Assembly (NCBI GenBank): GCA_013397865.1
Contig: VZTI01002788.1
Coordinates: 264,539 to 328,538 of the forward strand
Direction: 5' to 3'
Length of the DNA: 64,000 nt
Source of the DNA: Struthidea cinerea
Lineage: Eukaryota; Chordata; Aves; Passeriformes; Corcoracidae
Part shown: positions 49,600-58,682 of the stretch, piece by piece
Layout of the letters: each line of letters opens with the position of its first letter
How positions within the stretch are numbered: the first letter of the stretch is position 1
Made by a program: the position numbers and the translations under genes
The notes under the pieces: generated by a model
Told to the model about the DNA's origin: nothing
Databases searched by the model: none
Seen by the model: the letters and a program-made list of their open reading frames with translations, nothing else

Positions 49600-49740
49600 A
49601 CAATGCATTAGTCAGATCCACACTTAGGTTACAGTGAACAGTTCTGGTCATCACATTACAACATAAAATATTGAAACACTTGACAAGGTAAAGAGACAGG
49701 AGATGAGTTTGATCTTAGGCTGTGATTATATTGTATTAAT
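49600..49740 (+). mobile_element. Ancient CR1-type LINE, ORF2 C-terminal fragment
   Basis: From 49618 the plus strand encodes PHLGYSEQFWSSHYN, matching the (R)PHLEYCVQFWAPHYK landmark in the C-terminal part of CR1 ORF2, followed by sequence resembling the next ...LE..Q..ATK block and a stop. Flanking similarity is weak. It is in sense orientation, much older than the copy at 56001-56730, and might continue as far as the ATT repeat at 49836. Confidence 0.5.
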
Positions 49741-49835
49741 GACTTCCTATCATATTACTGGCTTCTCCATCTTATCAAGGAAACACCACTTCCTAATTGA
49801 GTAAGAAGCCAGTGAAAAGAAGCAGAATTTTAGAA

Positions 49836-49836
49836 A

Positions 49837-49867
<31 letters not shown>

Positions 49868-49875
49868 TACTATCA
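49836..49875. repeat. (ATT)n trinucleotide microsatellite
   Basis: About nine ATT units followed by imperfect ACT/ATT units. ATT repeats at other places in the window sit next to ancient LINE/SINE tails; that context is less clear here. Confidence 0.93.
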
Positions 49876-52800
49876 CTGCCTTTTTAACTTTCCTTTTCAT
49901 AAGCTGTATACACCATCCTTATTTAAAGAAAAGGACATTAAATTAGGCTGTATATTTCAATTGGGACACCGTGATTCATTGATCAATAGAGCTAAATAAG
50001 AGCAGCGCATTACATATGCAAGATATTCAGCAAAAGTATCTCACGCTGCATCCCAAGAAGAAGAACCCATGAACAAACAAAATAAGAGGCAGCTTTTAAA
50101 AATGAAGACAGTGTGCCAAGAATATAATTCCATTCCGTGATAGAGTTATATTGACTGATTTGGTTACTGAAGTCTAGGTAAGTCACACTGTGAAACGTGT
50201 AGTGGCTAATCTGTTTTTAATCTGTGACCCTGCCACATTATCATTCCTCTGATATTCTCCTAGCAAGAGAAAAGAAATGGATCATGGGGCAAGACACACC
50301 ATAAGTCAAAGATAGCCAAAAAAATTTTTAGTCCTATAAGGTTGTTTTACTGCTGATAGAATTGTGCTACCCTGTAAGAAAAAAAAAATAGGTAGCATGG
50401 GGCAGTCTTAGCAGAAGGAGATGCTAAGCCCACCTTTGAAAATCTGCCCTATATTAAAGCTCCCTGTGCTGTGGTTCTTCTTGCCATGGAGTCTCTGAGT
50501 AAGAAGAACCTCAGGTCTAAACCAGAAAATTAGCATTCAGGGCCTTCACATCGACTGCCCTACTCATGGACAATCTCCTGTTCCTTTTTAGCTGTTCATG
50601 TTGTTAGAAGTTCCTTGTGGAACTTATATTCATATACTTAGACACAAATATGGTGGTCAGAGAAATAAATAAGAACGAACAAATGGACTTGCTTATTTAC
50701 ACTCTTCCTGTGAAAAGGAAATTGGCATTAATATTTTCCTGGGAATATAGTATTTGAAAAGTTGTAGGAAACTGAAATCAAAGTTCCGACTTGGTCAAAG
50801 GGGATCCCAACAACTTTTTGGAGTTTTTTCAAGAGAAGGGTTAAAAACTGCTTAATTCTAGTTAAAGTGTCAAGATCTGAAAATGGCAGTGTTGCATTGG
50901 GCATTTTCATCAAGCATTAACCTCATTATTAATCTCTTCTTAATTGCTTCTACTTTATTTCATTTATTCCCCTTTGTTTGAGTAAAAGGAGTTATTTTCC
51001 TTTGACTCCAACAGGAAACTTGGGTTGTATCCTTTAAACAGAAACAAAGATTTTCTTCAACAAGAAAACTTTTGCCATATAACATGCTTCCCATTCTTCT
51101 TGAGGCAGTTTATCAAAATAACCTGTAGGTCCTTTGTTTAAATAAGATACAAAGCCTTCATGCTGGGAAACATAAAATACACAAAGGTAAATGTTAATCT
51201 TATGGGTATCAGTCTCTGTTCAATAGGCAATGGAAAAGCCTATTGAAAAAGAAACTCCAGAGGGTGATTTGGAATGCTGTCTGGACTCTGAATTGTCCCG
51301 CAGGGAGATGTAGCTCTCACCATCATTGTATAAGAAGACTGGGAATTAATATTACTAGTCTATGTGAATAGCCTATGTTGTCCCCAGAAATGGGGAGAAA
51401 AAGAAAGAAAAAGGAAAAGAATAGGAAAATAAAATTAAGGAAAAAAGACTAAAGAGAAACAACCACCATTCCCTCACCACATATTACAAATGGATACAGC
51501 AATCCTTCCCCCTATGCCTTATGTTCAAAGATACTTGGATTGAAAAGTCAAGCACTTAAGCATGAGTAAATTCCTGACAGAGATCAGCTCTAGATGATTT
51601 AACTAACTGAACTACTTCTTGTAGTAGTGAGGAGTTGGAATTTTGAGGACCATCTGATGAACTAGGATACATACTGGCAAAAGTGAATTTCTCTTTAGTT
51701 CTGGATGCCATTGCTTTGGATACAGTCACACCACACACAATGGTCACTGAGGTAATGAACCACGTATGGAAAGCAGACTTACTTACAGGGGTTGATCCTT
51801 TACAGCCAAAAGATTATGTCATGGAAATAACAGAGCGCCAGCACAGATTTATCAAGGGGTTAAGAGTGTTTTAGCCTTTCACATGGGAACCCTAGATTCT
51901 GAGCAAGGTGAAAAAATTAATCTGTTCTGCAGCTCCATCAAACCTTAATCCTCTCAGCATCAGTGAAATCAGTGCATTAGGCCCTTTGTTTATTATAACT
52001 GGACACAATAGATTACTTTATATTCTTTATTTTATTATTATTTTGATCTTTGTACATTAGAGTCATGACTGTTGACATTGTTCATTTGCTTGTTTTTTTA
52101 TCTTTTTCACGCTGAACCACATTGGAGTTTTGCAAAAACAACTGAAAAAAATCCCGTTCTCCGGAAATATCATATTTCACATATTATTTCTGAGGTTGAT
52201 ACATTTTGAGGTTCTTTTCTGGGAAAAATCATAATTCATAATCTTACCCTGGAAAGAAGAAAAAAATTCCTACAAAGGTAGAGAAACAATAGGCAGCAAG
52301 CAGTACAGTGAATGTTTAAATTCCTTTTCAAGCATAATAATTCTTTCAATTTAACTCATTATCACCTCTGTTTTTTTGAGGTGTATAGGACCAGGCTTTA
52401 AAAGCAGTATTTGAACTGACAGAAAAGTGTGTTCAGGGGGAAGGAGGAGTAAATGCTCCCTGTAGTCCTACTGAGGGTTTCTGTGCTTGCATTTGGGATT
52501 GGAACAGCTACTCACCCAGCATAACACCAGTGAGGAGACACCTGGGCTCCAGCCTGAACTTACTCATCACTCGAAGAAATCTATCCAAGCACCACTAAGC
52601 TCCATCTTTCTGCCTCAGAGTGGCAGGCAACAGGAAACGATCATACCCATCCAACCTTCCACAATTTCTGCAGCTCCATCCTAGACAGTGTGGCAGAATG
52701 CTGCCCTTCAAAGTAGAGACTTACGGGTCCCCGAAGTTTTCAGACAGCCCATGGCATGAAGGTTCAGTCTCTGTGAGCTGTCTCCTGTTGCTTTATTTCT

Positions 52801-53433
52801 GTCATGTGTCCCACTGCGGGCGTTTGACTCATGCATAAATGCTGCAAGGCACAACTGGATAGAATACAGTCCAATAAAAAACAAAACAAACTGAAGAATA
52901 TAACAGCGGGAGAATAAATATTCCATGGAACTTGTGCCAAGGTTACGTGTTTAACAGTTTTCCACTTTATTGTCAATTATTTGAATCTCATAGAGTGAGG
53001 GCAGACATTTTTATAGCACTTTCTGTTTAGCATTGGACATTTGATGTGGCACAACAGAAAGGAAGGTGAGTTTTTAGCTATAAATTGTGTTTTGCAATAT
53101 GAAAGCTGCATAATAATGAATGATATAAGTTTCTTTCGATTTCCTTTTTTTCTTCCTTACCCAAGAAAGGACCAAATCATTCTGAAAACACATTAGAAGT
53201 CAATGACAAAGTAATAGAAAATGCTGACATTTGGAAATATCTTTCTGAGAAAGTTCTCTAAGTGCTAGTTTTCAGAATCTATTCTACCCATGTAGATAAA
53301 CCTGGAGGCAAGGAGCACAGGTGATGTCCTTCATACTGATTGAAAAATCGAATCTCATTAATATGAAAAGACCAGTGGCTAAATATTTTTTTCATCACCA
53401 GAATGCTAGTATTCTTTCAGAATGTTATTTAGT
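49876..53433. other. Single-copy stretch, no gene seen
   Basis: Small opposing frames at 51556-51874 and 52487-52976 lack domains. The part at 52440-52830 is GC-richer than average. No repeat family is recognised. Confidence 0.42.
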
Positions 53434-53437
53434 ATTG

Positions 53438-53484
<47 letters not shown>

Positions 53485-53548
53485 GATAATAACTCTCAGT
53501 GATATCTTCACATTTATACAGTGCATTTTCTCTCAAAAGGTCCCTGTG
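53434..53548 (-). mobile_element. (ATT)n tract and reversed ancient LINE/SINE tail
   Basis: An (ATT)n run of about 16 units (53438-53485) is followed by catttatacagtgcattttc and tctcaaaaggtcc. Read on the minus strand this resembles the GGATC..GAAAGGCGCTATATAAATG...(ATA)n 3' end of old amniote L3/CR1-type elements. The copy is diverged. The microsatellite itself is certain. Confidence 0.5.
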
Positions 53549-55386
53549 CCTGGACATGCAGCCTTGATTTTTATCTGTGACCTGTGATGCTGCACAGCAA
53601 ACAAGGAGACAAATCCCATGAATACTAAAGCATCTTGTGCAATTCAATTTGCTCGTGTGAGCAAAATCTTCAGTTTCAAGCTTTCGTACAGAGTGGAACA
53701 GCACAGCCTAACTTGGAGTACAGAAACTTCATGGTAGCAATGGTGAATCTTCCCTGATAAAAAGCCTGCACTTAAATATATGTCTACCTAGGCTGAGTTT
53801 TACTATGAAAAATTGAGCTGTTGAGTCATTCATACGTCCTCTCCATATACTGGAATGAGGGAAGATTTTCCAGAGCATTCACAGCCTCAGCCTAAGGCCA
53901 ATACTTATGAGACCTGGCATGAAGAATCCACTACAGTCACTCTCCACTGAATGTATAAGAAACCAAATAAAATTAATTATTCAAGCACACAGCTTTTAAC
54001 ACTATAAAATCAGGTGAACTGGATCTTACCTCAGTCAGCAACATAATGTTCAGAACCCCTGTTTTAATGACTGCAGATCATATATAGGACACTTTACACA
54101 GATGCATGCACACATATACGTGTGCCCATGTGTGTGCATACGTCTATTTATGCAGATATTTACAGTGATTATAAATAAAAGTGCCTAAGATATTTAGGAA
54201 AGTACTTAAGAAGATTGCTTCACACAGATGACCAAATTTGGAGGATCTGAAACTTGTCTCAAATTTCCTATCTGGTGAAAAAACATATGGAAATAATTTA
54301 TTAATGAGGAAAAAATGGAAGGAAAAATGAAAAAAAAAGAAGAAAAAAACCCCAACAAAACAAATAAACAGAAAATCCCTCAATACCGTAAAGTGGCAAG
54401 GAAAAGAAATATTTGTATTTATAGATGTTCATTTGTTAGTCAGGTATAATTGGCTGAGGTATTAAGCACAAACAGCTGAAGTGAATGTGTAACCTTTTCA
54501 GAATTTATATTTTATAATGAAGGGATTTTTATTTTTTCTGATTACTGTCTGAATCAGGGCTGTTGCCATTACTCAAGGAAAAGTATGTGCTTTATGAAAG
54601 GAAAACTCCAGCACAATAAGGAACTTGAAACTGAATGTGAACTGTGAAGTTGAAGTTTTACACTGACTTGGCTGTAGTTGTCACATGAACACCCCATTTT
54701 GTACAAACATTAGAACACAGGGACAAATATTGAAAACACCCTGTGCCTGAAGGAAGAGGGCAAGATACATGCAGGTTTGCTCTCTTTGGAGGAAAAAAAA
54801 AAAAAAAAAACATAAAAGATGTAAAAAAAAACTTATTTCATTAAAATTACAAGCAACTTAAAAATGTATTTCAAAAACAGATAGCTGAATCTTCTGGATT
54901 TTTGTACTACTGGAAAGATTCCCAATGTATATTTCTAATTTGCTGACTTATTTTATAGATATAGATACAGCTAGACATAGAAGCACACACCTTTAGCAGT
55001 AAAGTAGAAAAGAAGAAGTAACTGTTTAAGTTAATAATAATCTCTTAAAGTTTTCCAAACACAATGTGGGCCAGCAGACAATTCCCATACAAGCAGTTCT
55101 TTAGTTATTTAGAAACCACTTATTTTTTAAAAGAAAAAAACACCCCCAACAAGTTTTGGGGAAGGAATTGAGAACAGTGAGGCTAAAGTCAGATACAGTA
55201 TGGCAATTATGGCTATTTTTGTATAGTAAACTGACACAGCACCCTGAAACAGCCTTTTTGAGGCTACCATAGGTGGTCTGCCTGAATCTCCACTGTGAGC
55301 CGACAGTAATCCAAAGAGAGTAGCAGTTCAAAATATTTTTAGAACATATCTGCACTAAGAATGCAAGCACATCCAGGATGGCTCTC
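53549..55386. other. AT-rich single-copy stretch, no gene seen
   Basis: Frames are 79 codons or fewer, apart from the right-hand end of a 122-codon minus frame (55101-55469) with no domain. An alternating purine-pyrimidine patch with ACGT/GTGT steps lies at 54100-54145. An 18-base A run lies at 54793-54810. Confidence 0.42.
54793..54810. repeat. Poly(A) tract, 18 A
   Basis: Uninterrupted run of 18 A with a second A run about 14 bases downstream. Confidence 0.95.
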
Positions 55387-55989
55387 TTAGGCCTTGATGT
55401 CAACAGGAATGGAGCAACCATCACTTGAAAGGCTCCATAATGCTTCAGAGCACAGTGTAATGCTGACACTGTTTACTGCGAGGGAATTCTGTGGAGGAAA
55501 CCACCCCATAACCATTACACTTAATTCACGTGTTTGTGCATCTGTCACTGTTTCATTTACCATAGCTGACTTGGAATTCAGAACTGTTTTACTGATGCAG
55601 CAGAAGTGGGAAGAGCTCATGGCTTCATTGTGACCTGGACCAAGCCATGCAGGAAAAAACCTTGATGTGAGATTTGGAATGAGAAATAATTCATATTGCA
55701 GGAGGAGTGATAGAGAACCACAGGTTCCAGAGATTCTTCCCCTTTTGAGGAGAATACTCCACAGTAAGTGCAGATTGTTGTGATTAAGGCTGTGTAGAAG
55801 AGAAAGAAAAGTGGGTCCTTGGAGCCTTGGGGCTTTTTTGGTGTCCAAAGAAAGCTGAGAAGGAGAAGGGCAACGTAAGCAAGACGTTGAGAAAGTACAG
55901 AGGGCAGGAAACTGATTTGAGGAAGATGTGTTTTGCCAGAATGGGACATTTGCTGATGCGTTCATATCATGGTTGGCCACAACAACCAC
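55387..55989 (-). other. 200-codon open frame, probably not a gene
   Basis: The longest ATG-to-stop frame in the window, on the minus strand, starting MVVVANHDMNASANVPFWQN and ending VDIKA. I recognise no domain, signal peptide, zinc finger or repeat. Composition is Ser/Leu-rich, with shorter frames on the other strand over the same bases. A frame of this length is not surprising among the thousands of candidate frames in 64 kb. It abuts but does not overlap the sense CR1 that starts near 56001. There is no TATA box, CpG island or upstream exon structure that I can defend. The segment 55380-55620 has balanced composition and could be a conserved non-coding element instead. Confidence 0.12.
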
Positions 55990-56000
55990 AGAGAGCGCTA

Positions 56001-56730
56001 TGGGCCGAGGGCAGAGTGGTTGGAAAAAGAGTCAGTGGAAAAGGACCTGGGGGTGCTGGTCAACAGTGGCTGAACATGAGCCATCAGTGTGCCCAGGTGG
56101 GCAAGAAGGCCAATGGCACCGGGCTTGTGTCAGCAATAGCGTGGCCAGCAGGACCAGGGCAGTGCCCATCCCCCTGTGCTGGGGGCACTGGTGAGGCCAC
56201 ACCTCCAATCTTGCATTCCGTTTTGTTTCCTCACAGCAAGAAGGACACAGAGGTGCTGGAGCATGTCCAGAGAAGGGAACAGAGCTGGGGAAGGGTCTGG
56301 AGCACAAGTCTGATGAGGAGCAGCTGAGGGAGTTGGGGGGGCTCAGCCTGGGGCAAAGGAGGCTTGGGGGACCTTCTGGCTCTGCACAACTCCCTGACAG
56401 GAGGGGACAGCCAGGTGGGGGTGGGGCTCTGCTCCCAGCAATGAGCAGCAGGACAAGAGGACGAAGCCTCAGACTGTACCAGAGGAGGTTCAAGTTGGAC
56501 ATCAGGAGAAATTTCTTCACAGAAAAGGTTCACAAACATTGGAATGGACTGTCCAGGGAAGTGGGGGAATCACCCACCTCTTGAAGTGTTCAGAAAATAC
56601 CCAGACATGGCACTTAGTGCTGTGCTCTCATTGACGAGTGCTGTGTTTTAGCTGACCTTGTTGATGGTGGTGACTGACTCGGTGACCTCAGAGGTCTTTT
56701 CCAAGCTAAATGATACTGTGATACTGTGAT
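56001..56730 (+). mobile_element. CR1 LINE fragment, sense, longest copy
   Basis: About 730 bases of CR1 3' sequence in sense orientation. Landmarks are aaggacctgggggtgctggt, aacatgagccatcagtgtgc, gaggtgctggagcatgtcca, tggacatcaggagaaatttc and ctcagaggtcttttccaagc, ending in the tail tgatactgtgatactgtgat (56711-56730). ORF2 C-terminal pieces survive in different frames (MSHQCAQVGKKANGTG; KDTEVLEHVQRR; RFKLDIRRNFFTEKV), so frameshifts have inactivated it. It is 5'-truncated near 56001, lacks the reverse transcriptase core and is unusually G-rich at 56330-56430. Confidence 0.95.
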
Positions 56731-57118
56731 GATTTGAGGGGTAGAAAGAGCACCAAACTCACTCTGAAATGTTTTTGAAATATACTGTCTCTCATTAAAG
56801 TAAAATTTTATGGCTTTTTGATGGACAATTTACCAACAGCTGCTTTCCAACGCAGCAACTATGTGGATAAACAAATTGCAACAAGCTAGGAGGGCTGAGA
56901 AATAGGAAGAAGAAAGTGCAGTTCACAGGCAGTGCTGAGAAGAGGACATTGTTCTGCTGATTGTTCCTTTAAGCATGGATAATCATGTACAATGATGTAT
57001 TCACTTTAAGAGGATTCTCCATGTGGAAAATGTTCTTGAAAGGTTTAAACACCGTGAATGATCCAAAACTCATCATAGTGTCATGGGAACAGGGCAACTT
57101 AGAAAGCAGCTGTGAAAG
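56731..57118. other. Spacer, no gene seen
   Basis: Unique AT-rich sequence between the CR1 and the poly(A)/purine tract. Confidence 0.4.
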
Positions 57119-57150
<32 letters not shown>

Positions 57151-57215
57151 AAAGAAGGAGGGAAAAACNGAAAGGAAAGCAGGAGGGAGATAGCAAAGGA
57201 GAAGAGAGCCTTGCA
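57119..57215. repeat. Poly(A) and purine-rich tract with an N
   Basis: Thirty A (57119-57148) pass into an almost pure A/G stretch (gaaaagaaggagggaaaaac and onward) to about 57215, with one unresolved base at 57169. Frames through it are Lys/Glu/Arg-rich artefacts. Confidence 0.95.
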
Positions 57216-57489
57216 AGTTGATGCAGACAGAGTCTTGACTCATGCAGTGAAGACTAAGCCATCTTTTGGACAGGGAAAAGCATCTTTCAGGATGCTCTCT
57301 TTGAGTGAGTCTCAAATTAAAAGCCTGGTTAAACTGGGGTGGCTGCAAATAAGAGAAGTGAAAACTTCCAGGAGGAAAACTACCATAACAATTTGTGCTC
57401 TTTAGGAGATGTCCTGAGGAGCAGATGTAAAAGATTTCCAGTGTGTATAGATCATAAAGATCCCTGAAAGTCACAAGTATGGTTCAATT
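57216..57489. other. Unique sequence between purine and pyrimidine tracts
   Basis: No domain in the open frames; no repeat family recognised. Confidence 0.4.
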
Positions 57490-57682
57490 AAATACTTTGT
57501 CCCTTTTTCTGCCCTTCTCTTCTTTTCTCCCACTCTTCTTTTTTTTTTTTTTTTTTTTTTTTCTCTTTTCCCCCCCCNNNNNTTTGATGCCCTCTTCCCT
57601 CCCCTCCTCTGCCCTTTTCTTTTCCCTTTTTTTGCCTTGTTATAATTTTTTTTTTCTTTTCTTTTCTTTCTTCCTCTGTCTG
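57490..57682. repeat. Pyrimidine-rich tract with five Ns
   Basis: About 190 bases of nearly pure C/T, including 24 T (57539-57562), a seven-C run directly before five unresolved bases (57578-57582), then further C/T DNA. The Ns probably mark a small assembly gap. With the purine tract about 300 bases upstream it forms a potential inverted purine/pyrimidine pair. Confidence 0.95.
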
Positions 57683-57949
57683 AAATCAGACTGGGCAGAA
57701 TTAGGCATGACAGTAGCAGTCCTTTGCAGAAGCCAAAGACAGCGAGAAGAGGAACACTAAGGAAGGAGTTCATGAACTGCATAAGCTAAGGATGCTCAAC
57801 TGACACTCAAAAGACTGTGCTTTTTAGGATCACCTGTGCCTGAGAAAGTCGTCACTTGTATCAGGAAGAAACATATCATATTTTTGCACAGATTGTTTCT
57901 CCCCATCTGGGCCAGGTTGGGAGAAATTTCTTGCAACTTCTCTGAAAGA

Positions 57950-58600
57950 AAAGATTGTCCCGTTGTTTTTAAATCAGATCTCTGGCCTGGGAAACTACAG
58001 ACCACTGGGTTATAGTAAGCAAGACTTTCGGACATACTCTGAAAGAAAATATTAAAGATAGAAAGATAAAAAAGAAAAAATAGATGGGTTTACCAGTGAT
58101 AGACTGCCAAACTGAACTGATACCATTCCATGATAAGACAACAGATTTTTCTAGACAAGGAAATTTAATAGATCTAATCTGCCTGGACTTTAAGAAAACA
58201 TTTAATATGGTCCATGCTAGAAATTATTATCAAAGCTAGAGGGGATGGGGATTAGTTGAGGAGTTAGATGACGAGCTATAAATGTGCAAGGAGCTGGCTG
58301 GTGAATTATTAGGGAAGGGCAACAGTGTTCTTGATCAGATAGGCTAGAACCACTGCTCCCTTTTCTTTTCTTGGAAGCACGAGTATGTTATTTCAGACTG
58401 CTGGTGACACAAAGCCAGAGACTCTCAGCACAGAGGGGAATCAGAGTGAAGACTGAAGAAGAAGAAGAAACTAGAACGAATCATATTAAGTAAAGCAATG
58501 TCTTGTATTGAGACACAAATCATCTCATATGTGCTCTATGTTCAAAGTTCTAAGAAATACAGAAGAAGGAAGAAATGAGGGATATAAACTGTGTGGTTTA
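57950..58600 (+). mobile_element. Ancient CR1-type LINE, reverse-transcriptase fragment
   Basis: The plus strand keeps nucleotide landmarks of CR1-clade ORF2 reverse transcriptase: ggaaactacagacca (near 57988), tgccaaactgaactgatacc, and at 58171-58215 the codons DLICLDFKKTFNMVH. These match D(V/L)IYLDFSKAFDxVP, reverse-transcriptase motif A with its first Asp kept and the later Asp changed to Asn. At 58400-58417 the YADD-type motif C region reads AGDTKP, losing a catalytic Asp. Frames are broken throughout. Similarity fades past 58560. It covers the RT core missing from the 56001-56730 copy and appears far older, so the two are separate insertions. Confidence 0.72.
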
Positions 58601-58641
58601 GCCAAACAGAAACTGTGGATCACTGACATGAAGTGTTAGTA

Positions 58642-58682
58642 GTAATAATAATAATAATTAATAATAATAATATTAATAATTC
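58642..58682. repeat. Imperfect (AAT)n microsatellite
   Basis: About 13 AAT-type units with ATTAAT interruptions. Confidence 0.93.

Noticed and set aside
55827..56539. 166-, 162- and 102-codon frames
   Set aside because: They overlap the sense CR1; only the CR1 ORF2 remnants have meaning.
56985..57782. Lys-rich and Phe-rich frames with apparent coiled-coil character
   Set aside because: Products of purine and pyrimidine tracts with Ns.
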